Source: Mangrovibacterium diazotrophicum (GTDB lineage: Bacteria > Bacteroidota > Bacteroidia > Bacteroidales > Prolixibacteraceae). From it: a stretch of DNA of 64,000 nt. The stretch lies in contig NZ_RAPN01000001.1 in the NCBI RefSeq assembly GCF_003610535.1, positions 2,529,320-2,593,319 of the forward strand, written 5' to 3'. Made by a program: the position numbers and the translations under genes. Within the stretch, counting starts at the first letter, position 1; every line of letters starts with the position of its first letter. Of this stretch, positions 1 through 8,312 are shown in pieces. The notes below the pieces were generated by a model. The model was given only the letters and a program-made list of their open reading frames with translations, was not told where the DNA came from and searched no databases.

Positions 1-558
1 CGGAAAAACACGGGCACACTTGGTCACCCAAAGTCCGAGTGTCCGTGCCAGGTACCGCAGCCGTTCCTCTTTATCCGATGGCAATACCAAACTGATGCGG
101 CCGCGTGGCTCCAGTAAATCTGCTGCTTTTGTCAGCAAATCCACCAAGGTTAAACTATCGGCATGACGAGCCTTCGCTCTCTTGTCGTCGCCGGACTTGG
201 GAGATTCGTCAAAAAAAGGAGGATTCGAGATAATGTGATCATATGTTTTTTCAGTCTCAAATTCCTGAAAAGCGGCAACAAACAATTGCAAACGCTCCAC
301 CCAAGGCGAATTTCGAAAATTAGATTCGGCTTCCAGGGCTGCTGAAGGCTCTATTTCCACCGCATCAACACGCGCACTGGTGCGCTGCGCCGCCATCAAC
401 GCCAACAATCCGGTACCGGCTCCCACATCCAAAATATTTTGCTCGGCACCAAAATCGACCCAGGCTCCCAACAGTACGCCATCGATGCCAACTTTCATAG
501 CTGCCTGCTCCTGCACAACCCGAAATTGTTTGAACTGAAAAAAGGTATTTTTTGCCAT
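1..558 (-). CDS. tRNA1(Val) (adenine37-N6)-methyltransferase, 3'-truncated by window edge
   Basis: Reading the minus strand from an ATG at 558 gives 186 codons with no stop before the window edge, so the C-terminus lies outside. The protein begins MAKNTFFQFKQF. It has a class I SAM-binding motif (LDVGAGTGLLALMAA, about residues 42-56), an acidic motif VDAVEIEP, and the amino-methyltransferase signature NPPFF at about residue 115. Together these match the TrmN6/YfiC family, which makes m6A37 in tRNA1(Val). Members are about 230-250 aa, so roughly three quarters is present. The family is recognised from the motif order and the FxFKQFxVxQ start. Other N6-adenine methyltransferases share NPPF, so substrate specificity is inferred. 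Confidence 0.85.
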   Translation of the reverse strand, partial: MAKNTFFQFKQFRVVQEQAAMKVGIDGVLLGAWVDFGAEQNILDVGAGTGLLALMAAQRTSARVDAVEIEPSAALEAESNFRNSPWVERLQLFVAAFQEFETEKTYDHIISNPPFFDESPKSGDDKRAKARHADSLTLVDLLTKAADLLEPRGRISLVLPSDKEERLRYLARTLGLWVTKCARVFP

Positions 559-767
559 AAACTGCCCGAAATTAGTCTCATTTAACCAGCTCCGCCGAAA
601 ACATCCTCAAAATTAATCTTTCCATAACAATCAAAACAAAAGTCACACAAACACACAACACGCTAAATTAGAGCAAGTAACAAACAATACATATCGCCCA
701 AATTAAGCAAAGATTAAGCAAGAAATAAAAATTGACAATTTTCTGGTTTCTACATAAAAGTATTTTC

Positions 768-775
768 TACATTTG
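768..775 (+). promoter_or_regulatory. -7 promoter element (TACATTTG)
   Basis: The sequence matches the Bacteroidota -7 consensus TAnnTTTG and lies 41 nt ahead of the small membrane peptide gene at 817. No clear -33 TTTG is seen at the usual spacing (only TTTC near 747-750). Confidence 0.5.
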
Positions 776-816
776 CCCCCCGTAAAAAATGAGCGCATCG
801 GCGCAACAGTTTAGTT

Positions 817-1017
817 ATGAAGAAAAGAGATTATTACATTTTGGCCATTTTAGCCTGCTTAGTCGTTTACGCAGCGCTGCACCGCAAATCATTCGCTGAA
901 GAAGGTGCAAACAAAATCAATAACCTTTTAAAGCAAAACGCAAGCACTGAGGCCATGTCCAGCCCAACAGATTCATTGATATCCCGAAGCATGGACGTTC
1001 GCAAAGGAGAAATTTAG
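817..1017 (+). CDS. small single-pass membrane protein, unknown function
   Basis: This is a 66-aa protein starting MKKRDYYILAILACLVVYAALHR. Residues 6-22 form one hydrophobic segment preceded by positive charges, so the polar C-terminal 40 residues are probably outside the cytoplasm. A cysteine at residue 14 is inside the hydrophobic stretch and is not in a good lipobox. It has its own TAnnTTTG element 41 nt upstream and no co-directional partner within 500 nt. I do not recognise the family. The appropriate promoter, the clean start and the membrane-protein composition make it more likely a gene than chance. Confidence 0.5.
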   Translation: MKKRDYYILAILACLVVYAALHRKSFAEEGANKINNLLKQNASTEAMSSPTDSLISRSMDVRKGEI

Positions 1018-1172
1018 TACCTCTCTGTTTTTGCTCAATCACCTAAACATTTTCGATTACCACTTTCTCCCCCTCCGGGGTCGGGATCCGTTTACCATTT
1101 TCTGAAGCAAAAATCAGTTTTTGATTTTTCAGATCGTCGCGAAAATATGATCTTCGCTACGTGACTTGTCAT

Positions 1173-1188
1173 GTTCAAAATTTTGAAC
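1173..1188. promoter_or_regulatory. 16-bp perfect palindrome (possible operator)
   Basis: GTTCAAAATTTTGAAC reads the same on both strands. It lies about 330 nt upstream of the TonB receptor promoter and 156 nt after the small membrane gene. No regulator can be named. Confidence 0.35.
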
Positions 1189-1475
1189 TTTTGACAGATA
1201 TTTTATCTCCGAAATACTTCTGAAATGATCGCTTAATCTCCCTTATTTTCATTGTAATCATTCTGAATTATTTTGTTAAGAATAAATTCAGATTGGCAGA
1301 AGCAGGCTCAATACAACATAACAAACTAGACTGCTGTCTGTTATGATCCATTCTTTACACTACCCTAACCTTAAACCAACGCAGACAACTATTTAATAAC
1401 AATAAATAAACATTTCATATATCTGATATTTAAACCAATAACCTATTCTGTCATTTTCTCATAATTAAAAATCAC

Positions 1476-1493
1476 CTAACTTATGATTAACAT
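1476..1493 (+). promoter_or_regulatory. 11-bp-spaced direct repeat, possible activator box
   Basis: CTAACTT (1476-1482) and TTAACAT (1487-1493) are near-copies offset by exactly one helical turn. They lie 20 nt before the -7 element, where a -33 box would be. PhoB-family regulators bind direct repeats with 11-bp periodicity, and the downstream genes include a phytase. A CTGTCAT heptamer at 1448-1454, which equals an E. coli Pho-box half, lies just upstream. The assignment is inference. Confidence 0.3.
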
Positions 1494-1513
1494 ACAAGCC
1501 CGTTTTCGCCCTC

Positions 1514-1521
1514 TACTTTTG
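1514..1521 (+). promoter_or_regulatory. -7 promoter element (TACTTTTG)
   Basis: TAnnTTTG match 26 nt before the TonB receptor start codon; no TTTG at the -33 position, which fits an activator-dependent promoter. Confidence 0.5.
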
Positions 1522-1547
1522 CGCTCATTCAAACAAAATCTATCGCT

Positions 1548-4316
1548 ATGAATTCTAAATTTCTGATGTTGATTTTTGCAATTTCACTATTCTTAAATCA
1601 ATCTATTTTTGCAACAAATGAGCCCGAAGGTGATATGCCAACCGACTACGGGGTAATTGCCGGTCGTGTGCTCGACCAGGATAAATTGCCATTACCGGGA
1701 GCAACGGTAATGATCAAAAGCCTCAACCAGGGAGTGGTGTCCGATGTGAACGGATTTTACCGCATCGTAAAACTGAAAGAAGGCACTTATGATGTAACCG
1801 TTAGCTACATTGGCTTTAAAGAAGCCAGCCAACAGGTCCAGGTTGAAGTGGGCAAAACAAGCACTGCCAATTTCTACATGGAAGCCGGTGTTGATCTGAA
1901 TGAAGTGGTCGTGAACGGCTCTCTTCAGGGACAATCAAAAGCATTGAACCAACAAAAAAGCAGCATCAACGTAACCAACGTCATCTCTTCGGACCAGGTT
2001 GGTCGTTTCCCGGATGCTAACGTGGGTGATGCGCTGAAGCGTATTCCGGGTATCAGCGTACAATACGACCAGGGTGAAGCCCGCTTCGGAACCATCCGCG
2101 GTGCGTCGCCTGAATACAACTCGGTAACCATCGACGGTGACCGCATTCCGTCAGCGGAAGCTGAAACCCGTGCTATCCAGCTCGACCTGGTTCCTTCCGA
2201 TATGGTTCAAAGTATTGAAGTGAGCAAAGTGGTAACTGCCGACATGGACGCCGATGCGATCGGTGGCTCTGTGAACCTGGTGACCAAATCAAATCCTTAT
2301 GCCCGCCGTATCAGCGGTACAATTGGCGCTACCTACAACATGCTGACAGACAAACCAGCTGAAAATATCTCGTTGCTTTACGCCGACCGCTTCTTCAACA
2401 ACAAGCTTGGTATGACGCTGGCCGGATCCCGCCAGAATCACAAGATGGGTTCTGACGACCTGGAAGCAGAATGGAAAGACGATGACGGCAACATCCTGAT
2501 GACTGAAATGCAGGTTCGTACCTACTGGATTCAGCGTTTACGCCAAAGTTACTCGGCCGCCTTCGACTACGAAATCAACCCTTCCAATAAAATTGAGGCC
2601 AAAGTCATGTACAACCACCGGAATGATTGGGAAAACCGTTTCCGTGTTGTTTACAAGGATTTGGATGAAGACGAAGCCAAAATTGAACGCGAAGTAAAAG
2701 CCGGGACCAACAAGGACGCCCGTTTGGAAGATCAACGTACCTGGCACATTGCCTTAAAAGGTGATCACCAGCTTGGTGCACTTGAAATGAAATGGCAAGG
2801 TTCGTACTCGAAAGCCAACGAAGACCGCCCAAACGAACGCTACCTAAACTTCGCCTACAAACACGTAGATTTCCAACAGGTTTTGACGGACACTAAAAAG
2901 CCTCAGGTAATTATTAACGACGCGGATGCTCAGGATTTCAACGCCAACTGGGGCTTCGATGAGCTGACTGAAGAACACCAGTATACTGAAGATATCGACA
3001 AAGCTTTCAAAGTAGACTTTAAATTACCGTTGGCCGAAAGCAGCAAATCGAAAGTATTGCGCTTTGGAGCCAAGTACAAAGGCAAATCAAAATCGCGCGA
3101 CAACGACTTCTATGCTTACGAGCCAACCGACGAAGACGCATTTGTGGCCGACGCTGTTGCACACACGAAAGTTCAAACTAAAAGCGATTACCGCGCAGGA
3201 AATTATATTGCCGGAACATTCGTTACCAAAGAATTTGTTGCCGGCTTGAATCTGGAGAATTCAGCCGACTTCGACAAAGAACAAGATCCGGAAGAGCTAG
3301 CAGGGAACTTCGACGCCAGCGAAGATGTAACAGCCGGTTATATTCGTTACGACCAAACATTTGGAAACTTGGATGTGGTTGCCGGTGTACGTTTGGAAAA
3401 CACCAACCTGAAATATTCGGGTTATGCCATTACGCTGGATGAAGACGGAGACTTCGAAAGCCTGGATAAAACAGAAGAGGAAAAAAGCGACTACACCAAC
3501 ATCCTGCCTTCTCTGATGTTCAAATACAAATTCAGCAAGAACAGCCAACTGAAAGCCGGTTGGACAAACACCATTGCTCGCCCACGCTACTACGACCTGG
3601 TTCCGCACGTTGAAACAAACAACGAAGACAACGAAATCAGCATCGGCAACCCGGATCTGAGCGCTACAACATCAATGAACTTCGACCTGATGTTCGAACA
3701 CTACTACCAGTCGGTTGGTATGTTCTCGGCCGGAATCTTCTACAAAGACATCAACGACTTTATTGTTGAAAGCAGCATGGAAGATTATCAGTACCTGAAC
3801 AATACCTGGGATAAATTCACACAACCAATCAACGCCGGCGACGCGAAACTGTATGGTATCGAGGCAGCGTACCAACGTCAGTTCGACTTTTTGCCGGGCT
3901 TCCTGAAGCAAATGGGTTTCTATGCCAACTACACCTACACCAAATCGGATGTGAGCAACTTCCAGATTGAAGGACACAACGAAGACGATGTGACTTTACC
4001 CGGAACTCCTGAGAATACATTGAATGCATCACTTTACTACGAAGGCAACAAACTGTCGGCGCGCATTTCGTTCAACTATGCAAGCGACTTCGTGAGCGAG
4101 TTTGGTAGTGAAACCTTCGAAGACATTTACTACGATAAAGTGACTTACCTGGATGTAAACGCCAGCTATGCCATCAGCAAGCGCTTCCGCATTTTTGCCG
4201 AAGCCAACAACCTGCTGAATCAACCGCTGCGTTACTACCAAGGCGAATCAAAATTCACCTACCAGGCTGAATACTATGATGTAAAACTAAACTTTGGATT
4301 GAAGTTCGATTTATAA
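1548..4316 (+). CDS. TonB-dependent receptor with N-terminal carboxypeptidase-regulatory-like domain
   Basis: This 922-aa outer-membrane receptor should take up a ligand using TonB energy. Residues 1-22 are a signal peptide. Residues about 37-114 form a CarboxypepD_reg-like beta-sandwich (IAGRVLDQDKLPLPGATV). The plug domain follows at about 145-247 with FPDANVGDALKRIPGI and IRGASPEYNSVTIDGDRIP, a pattern typical of the TIGR01782 type of receptor. The rest is a 22-strand-type barrel with the expected aromatic C-terminus (LNFGLKFDL). There is no SusD partner, so it is not a classic SusCD polysaccharide transporter. The next gene is a beta-propeller phytase, which suggests an inositol-phosphate or other phosphorylated substrate. 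A hairpin terminator follows it, so the phytase may be expressed partly by read-through. Confidence 0.93.
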   Translation: MNSKFLMLIFAISLFLNQSIFATNEPEGDMPTDYGVIAGRVLDQDKLPLPGATVMIKSLNQGVVSDVNGFYRIVKLKEGTYDVTVSYIGFKEASQQVQVEVGKTSTANFYMEAGVDLNEVVVNGSLQGQSKALNQQKSSINVTNVISSDQVGRFPDANVGDALKRIPGISVQYDQGEARFGTIRGASPEYNSVTIDGDRIPSAEAETRAIQLDLVPSDMVQSIEVSKVVTADMDADAIGGSVNLVTKSNPYARRISGTIGATYNMLTDKPAENISLLYADRFFNNKLGMTLAGSRQNHKMGSDDLEAEWKDDDGNILMTEMQVRTYWIQRLRQSYSAAFDYEINPSNKIEAKVMYNHRNDWENRFRVVYKDLDEDEAKIEREVKAGTNKDARLEDQRTWHIALKGDHQLGALEMKWQGSYSKANEDRPNERYLNFAYKHVDFQQVLTDTKKPQVIINDADAQDFNANWGFDELTEEHQYTEDIDKAFKVDFKLPLAESSKSKVLRFGAKYKGKSKSRDNDFYAYEPTDEDAFVADAVAHTKVQTKSDYRAGNYIAGTFVTKEFVAGLNLENSADFDKEQDPEELAGNFDASEDVTAGYIRYDQTFGNLDVVAGVRLENTNLKYSGYAITLDEDGDFESLDKTEEEKSDYTNILPSLMFKYKFSKNSQLKAGWTNTIARPRYYDLVPHVETNNEDNEISIGNPDLSATTSMNFDLMFEHYYQSVGMFSAGIFYKDINDFIVESSMEDYQYLNNTWDKFTQPINAGDAKLYGIEAAYQRQFDFLPGFLKQMGFYANYTYTKSDVSNFQIEGHNEDDVTLPGTPENTLNASLYYEGNKLSARISFNYASDFVSEFGSETFEDIYYDKVTYLDVNASYAISKRFRIFAEANNLLNQPLRYYQGESKFTYQAEYYDVKLNFGLKFDL

Positions 4317-4328
4317 TTAAACAGCGAA

Positions 4329-4368
4329 GAAATTCCCTGCCTCATCCGAAGCGGGGAATTTTCTTTTT
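4329..4368 (+). terminator. intrinsic terminator after the TonB receptor
   Basis: AATTCCCTGC (4331-4340) pairs with GCGGGGAATT (4351-4360) with one internal wobble around a 10-nt loop and is followed by TTCTTTTT. Confidence 0.7.
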
Positions 4369-4425
4369 CACCTCCCACAATCTATTGTATCTTACTGCCG
4401 AAAACAGGCACGAAATTAATGCACT

Positions 4426-5535
4426 ATGAGAGATTTGATGTTCCAGTGGAAACAACTACTTCTAATTACAATACTATTTTCAGGAGCAGCCTGCCATCGC
4501 GCGAGCGAGGGTTCGCAGCGCGCCGCCAATAAAATAAAAAAGACAACGACTGCCCTTTACGAAACAGAACCAATGCCTCAACCGGTTGACGAAGATGCAG
4601 CCGACGACCCGGCCATTTGGGCAAACCCGAAAGATGCCTCACAGATCTACATCATTGGCACCGACAAAAAAGGAGGATTGGCTGTTTACGACCTGAAAGG
4701 CAAGCAGCTTCATTATTATGCCGACGGCAATATGAACAATGTGGACCTGCGCTACGGTTTTGTATTGAATAATGACACGATTGACTTGGTTTGCGCAACG
4801 AACCGCACAACTGAAGGACTTTCGATTTATAAAATACTGCCCGACGGAAGCCTGATCAATGTGGCAGCCCGAGCTATCAAAACCGAAATGAACGGAGAAG
4901 TTTATGGTTTTGCAATGTACAAAAGCCCCCAGACCGATCAAATATATGCTTACATGAACAGCAAGGCTGGCGAAGTGGAACAATGGGAACTGTTCGCCAC
5001 CGACTCACTCGTTGACGCCCGCTTGGTGCGCAGCTGGAGTGTGAACACACAAGTTGAAGGCATGGTTGCCGACGACGAAAACAAAGTATTTTTTCTGGGG
5101 GAAGAAAACGACGGAATCTGGAAGTTTGAAGCGGAGCCCAACGCGAAAACTGAAGGAAACAAGCTGGCCAAATCGAGCGAAGCGGATAACGAAAACATCA
5201 GTTTCGACCTTGAAGGTTTGGCCATCTATTATTTACCCAAGGGCGAGGGCTATTTGCTTGCATCGAGCCAGGGCAACTACAGCTACGCGGTTTACGAACG
5301 GCAGCCGCCGCACAAATACATCGGCAGTTTCCGAATTACCGATGGCGATGTGGATGGTGTGGAAGAAACCGACGGTATTGACATATTCAGCAGCTATTTG
5401 AATGAAGATTTCGAACACGGCTTGCTGGTTGTACAGGACGGCTACAACTACGATGACAAGGCTGCAGTTGCTCAAAACTTCAAGCTGGTACCTTGGGAAA
5501 ACGTCGCCAAACTCTTCAAGCTAAAAAAGAACTAG
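4426..5535 (+). CDS. beta-propeller phytase (3-phytase family), lipoprotein
   Basis: The 369-aa product belongs to the BPP phytases, calcium-dependent six-bladed propellers that remove phosphate from myo-inositol hexakisphosphate. The hallmark is the N-terminal DDPAIW sequence (about residues 61-66), followed by GTDKKGGLAVYDLKGKQ, the active-site-side DLRYGF and EGLAIYY segments, and DGIDIFSSYL. The N-terminus has a hydrophobic signal ending SGAAC, so it is probably lipid-anchored at about Cys23. An alternative start at 4438 (MFQWKQLL) gives a more standard signal peptide. It sits 110 nt behind the TonB receptor and before a strong terminator. Together they form a likely phosphate-acquisition pair: surface dephosphorylation plus outer-membrane uptake. 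Confidence 0.88.
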   Translation: MRDLMFQWKQLLLITILFSGAACHRASEGSQRAANKIKKTTTALYETEPMPQPVDEDAADDPAIWANPKDASQIYIIGTDKKGGLAVYDLKGKQLHYYADGNMNNVDLRYGFVLNNDTIDLVCATNRTTEGLSIYKILPDGSLINVAARAIKTEMNGEVYGFAMYKSPQTDQIYAYMNSKAGEVEQWELFATDSLVDARLVRSWSVNTQVEGMVADDENKVFFLGEENDGIWKFEAEPNAKTEGNKLAKSSEADNENISFDLEGLAIYYLPKGEGYLLASSQGNYSYAVYERQPPHKYIGSFRITDGDVDGVEETDGIDIFSSYLNEDFEHGLLVVQDGYNYDDKAAVAQNFKLVPWENVAKLFKLKKN

Positions 5536-5560
5536 TACGCTTAAGAATAGAATGCAAACA

Positions 5561-5605
5561 AAAGCGGCAAAAGACTTCATAGTCGATTGCCGCTTTCTAT
5601 TTTTA
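5561..5605. terminator. terminator between phytase and DUF6263-like gene
   Basis: AAAGCGGCAA (5561-5570) and TTGCCGCTTT (5587-5596) are perfect complements, followed on the plus strand by CTATTTTTA. It lies between convergent genes. It serves the phytase transcript best, as the minus-strand tail is only weakly T-rich. Confidence 0.75.
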
Positions 5606-5613
5606 GCCCGGTG

Positions 5614-6534
5614 TTAATTTCCGGTATAAGTTGAAGTCGTTTTCATCGTCATCGGAATATCCATTCCGTTAGGCAACTGATCGGTTGGAGCAACTTTTGT
5701 TTTTCCTGTCATTTGCTGTTCGGAAGTGCCCGCCATAACCCAACCAGTTTTCTTGTCAAGCTTCAAATCCGACACCATACTCCCGCTCATCTCGAACGAC
5801 ATTTGCATACCGTTGCTCACAACAGGCGAGCCGCCTTCGGGAGTTGCCATCGTACCTTCACCCGAAATCAGGTAAAAACCGCCTTCTTCTCCTTTGAAAG
5901 TATAAGTCATCGCCACATCCATGGTCATTCCCGACTTAAGCGCGAGCGATGATTTCCAGCTATCGCCCACTGCCACGGGATGATCCGGGAAGATTGTCAG
6001 CATCGTTCCCATGCTTCCACGAAAGGCGTCTTCGCCATAACTATCGCTAAGCTGTTTCATCAGCTGCTCTTTTTGCACCGCCGGCAAATCTCCGATTTCA
6101 GAAAGTGCTGAATCCATCAGCACATCCAAATTTTTCACAGCCAACACCTCCCCTTTTTTCGACAGGGTGAATTGAAAAGAACGCTGCGTCATTTTCGCCA
6201 GCATAGACGATAAAGGATCCTGCGAATCAGGTGTCTCAGAGCTAAACGTCATGGTAGTTTGTGGCATTTTCATGTTCATAACTAACGAAACATATTTACC
6301 GTCAATTTCAAATGCATTATCCAATTGATTAGTCACCGTGAAGGCCATCACCCCAGTAATTTCCATGTCGATCTTAATACTCTGCCCCATGACCTCCTGC
6401 GTGATTTCTCCAATAGAAACCGATTTGGATTGGTAGGTAGCCCCTTTCTTTAAGTTAAGGCTGATATCGACTTTTTGTGCCTGGAGTGCGAAGGTTGCCA
6501 AGCAGACAACCACTAAAAGGAATGTTTTTTTCAT
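5614..6534 (-). CDS. secreted protein resembling DUF6263
   Basis: A 306-aa protein with a clear signal peptide (MKKTFLLVVVCLATFALQAQ, cleavage after AQA-like residues 18-20). The body is rich in alternating beta-strand sequence (VDISLNLKKGATYQSKS, KIDMEITGVMAFTV, GDSWKSSLALKSGMTMDVAMTYTFKGEEGG). The layout of repeated strands and the PVAVGDSWKS segment fit the Bacteroidota DUF6263 group of periplasmic or surface proteins of unknown role. Methionine content is unusually high in the last 100 residues. It is transcribed alone, convergent with the phytase. No catalytic motif is visible, so no function is proposed. Confidence 0.7.
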   Translation of the reverse strand: MKKTFLLVVVCLATFALQAQKVDISLNLKKGATYQSKSVSIGEITQEVMGQSIKIDMEITGVMAFTVTNQLDNAFEIDGKYVSLVMNMKMPQTTMTFSSETPDSQDPLSSMLAKMTQRSFQFTLSKKGEVLAVKNLDVLMDSALSEIGDLPAVQKEQLMKQLSDSYGEDAFRGSMGTMLTIFPDHPVAVGDSWKSSLALKSGMTMDVAMTYTFKGEEGGFYLISGEGTMATPEGGSPVVSNGMQMSFEMSGSMVSDLKLDKKTGWVMAGTSEQQMTGKTKVAPTDQLPNGMDIPMTMKTTSTYTGN

Positions 6535-6715
6535 ACTTGTACGTTTGAATCCGGGTTTGTGATTTTGGATTTTCTTATAAAACTGAGTCTAATTTACGGC
6601 AACTTTTCGCCCGATACACCATGGTCTATTATTTTGTTTGGTTGATCGATTCCGGATACGTTACCAATGTGGTCAAAATCACCCAAATCCGAACAATCGA
6701 TAACAAAACATTTCG

Positions 6716-6723
6716 TATGTTTG
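6716..6723 (+). promoter_or_regulatory. -7 promoter element (TATGTTTG)
   Basis: TAnnTTTG match 41 nt before the lipoprotein ATG at 6765. It lies inside the longer frame that starts at 6621, which supports the downstream start. Confidence 0.5.
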
Positions 6724-6764
6724 CAAGAGAACGACTTACCACACACTCCCAAAAGATAAACGAT

Positions 6765-7415
6765 ATGCGAAAAACTCAATTTGCTCTTCTACTCCTGCTG
6801 GCCGCTATGTTTGCCTGCAAACCCATGGAAAAAGTAACCGATGCTTACATTGATCGCGAAGCGCTGCCAAGCGAGCCCTACGATACCGTTTGTGTGTTGG
6901 CCATCGTCCGTGATCCGGCTATTCGGGTAAAAGTTGAAGAAAAAATGGTTGAGCTCATCCATTCCCAAAAGAAAGGAATGGTCGCTTTGGAAAGCAACAA
7001 AATCATTCCGGGTGATGCGGACAAGCAGGGATTCATTCCCAAAGAAGAACTTGCCAAAATATTTGAACAAGCAGGTTGCCAGGCCGCAGTGACAGTGGCT
7101 TTAAAAGATATAAAAACCGAATCGCGCTACACGCCGAAAAGTGGTGAAAGCTATAATCCGCGATTCAGCTACCTGTATTACGACAACTACTATCGGTATT
7201 ACACGTTCGAGAATGATGCCCAGCAAAACACCGGCACCATGGAGGTTGACAAAACCTACTTTGTTGAGACCAACTTTTACGACCTGGCGACCGAGAAAAT
7301 ACTGTGGTCTATCCAATCCGAATCGTTCAATCCCGACAGCTTCGACAACCTCTTCAATGGCTATGCAAAGATGCTAACAAAAGAATTGAAGCAAGACGGC
7401 CTGATTAGAAAGTAA
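6765..7415 (+). CDS. putative lipoprotein, unknown function
   Basis: I choose the ATG at 6765 (MRKTQFALLLLLAAMFACKP) over the upstream in-frame start at 6621. It begins a proper lipoprotein signal with the acceptor Cys at residue 18, and a -7 element lies between the two starts. The mature protein of about 199 aa carries a region VCVLAIVRDPAIRVKVEEKMVELI, then a tyrosine-rich stretch (SYLYYDNYYRYYTF), then FYDLATEKILWSIQSESFNP. That last segment resembles the end of DUF4136-like or CsgG-like lipoproteins that bind no known cofactor. It ends convergent with, and 12 nt from, the lipid kinase gene. Function unknown. Confidence 0.7.
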   Translation: MRKTQFALLLLLAAMFACKPMEKVTDAYIDREALPSEPYDTVCVLAIVRDPAIRVKVEEKMVELIHSQKKGMVALESNKIIPGDADKQGFIPKEELAKIFEQAGCQAAVTVALKDIKTESRYTPKSGESYNPRFSYLYYDNYYRYYTFENDAQQNTGTMEVDKTYFVETNFYDLATEKILWSIQSESFNPDSFDNLFNGYAKMLTKELKQDGLIRK

Positions 7416-7427
7416 GCAATCGGGAAA

Positions 7428-8312
7428 CTACCGTTTATTCGGTTGAAGTAAATTTAAGGCTTTCTCTTTCACGGTTATTTTCACTGGTAAATCGGTGTTA
7501 TAAACATCCCCATCGCAATGAAAATAAGGGCTGGAAACCGAATGAATTTCGGCAGTCCTCACTTTCCTTGTTTCTACATAAGGTAACTTGTGAATCGTTT
7601 TGCGGAAAAGCGCCGCTACCACAACAGGTGTGTAATATAGCGGAAACGGACGAATCATGATCACGTCCAGGTAGCCGTCGTCGAGAACCGCGTCAGGCGC
7701 GATAAAAGCATCGTTACCGAACTGGTTGGCGTTAGCAAACGTCACCACAAAGTATTTGCCGGCGTAGCTCTGCCCATCCAAAACAAACTTGGCCTCAACA
7801 CCACGAAACCGCCAAAACTTTTTGAGAACCGACGTCACGTAAGTCCACAAACCACGGGTGGTGCTATCACTAAATTCGTGTGCAATCAGCGCATCGAAAC
7901 CAAAACCACAAGTACAGAAGAAATAGTCGTTGTTTATTTGACCGACATCAATTGAGCGGGCTACTCCGTTTTCCAGGTAATCAGGAATCTTTTCAATTTT
8001 GCTTGGAATATTCAGCATTCGGGCCAAACCATTTCCGGAACCGCGCGGAATGTGAGCCATCTCGCGCGAGGTACCAACAAGTACCGAAGCAGCCTCATTA
8101 AAAGTTCCGTCACCCCCAACCGAAACGATAACGGCATCGGAGCGCTCCAGTCGCTTTTTCACCAGCTTGGGTGCATGACCGGCTCGTTTGGTTTTTTTGC
8201 TCTCGAACGCTATTCCCCGCTCTTTCAGTTGGGCCTTCAAGCGCTTGAAATAGGCAACATTATCTTTGGGCCCGGCAACCGGGTTGACAATAAACTCGTA
8301 TTTACGTTCCAT
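7428..8312 (-). CDS. diacylglycerol/lipid kinase family protein (YegS/DgkB type)
   Basis: This 294-aa ATP-dependent lipid kinase has the catalytic DAGK_cat signature: NPVAG near residue 10, then the nucleotide-binding VSVGGDGTFNEAAS (about residues 63-76), then PRGSGNGLAR. The C-terminal beta-sandwich contains DDGYLDVIMIRP. Such enzymes phosphorylate diacylglycerol, ceramide or related lipids; the substrate here cannot be read from sequence. I set the start at the ATG at 8312, whose first base is the last base of the upstream stop (TGATG), implying translational coupling. A GTG one codon earlier is the only alternative. Its partner is an LTA-synthase-like enzyme, so both may handle glycerophospholipid head groups. 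Confidence 0.88.
   Translation of the reverse strand: MERKYEFIVNPVAGPKDNVAYFKRLKAQLKERGIAFESKKTKRAGHAPKLVKKRLERSDAVIVSVGGDGTFNEAASVLVGTSREMAHIPRGSGNGLARMLNIPSKIEKIPDYLENGVARSIDVGQINNDYFFCTCGFGFDALIAHEFSDSTTRGLWTYVTSVLKKFWRFRGVEAKFVLDGQSYAGKYFVVTFANANQFGNDAFIAPDAVLDDGYLDVIMIRPFPLYYTPVVVAALFRKTIHKLPYVETRKVRTAEIHSVSSPYFHCDGDVYNTDLPVKITVKEKALNLLQPNKR

Larger units (their letters stand above)
1018..1547. other. 530-nt intergenic region with dyads ahead of the TonB receptor gene
   Basis: No gene was found. It holds a bulged hairpin at 1101-1133 (arms TCTGAA/TTCAGA and AAATCA/TGATTT), a perfect 16-bp palindrome at 1173-1188, a pair of TAAC-containing repeats 11 bp apart at 1476-1493, and a -7 element at 1514-1521. 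The density of dyads suggests regulated transcription of the downstream receptor. Confidence 0.5.

Noticed and set aside
163-345. 60-codon plus-strand open frame near the window start
   Set aside because: It is antisense to the continuous methyltransferase frame on the minus strand and has no promoter or protein-like features.
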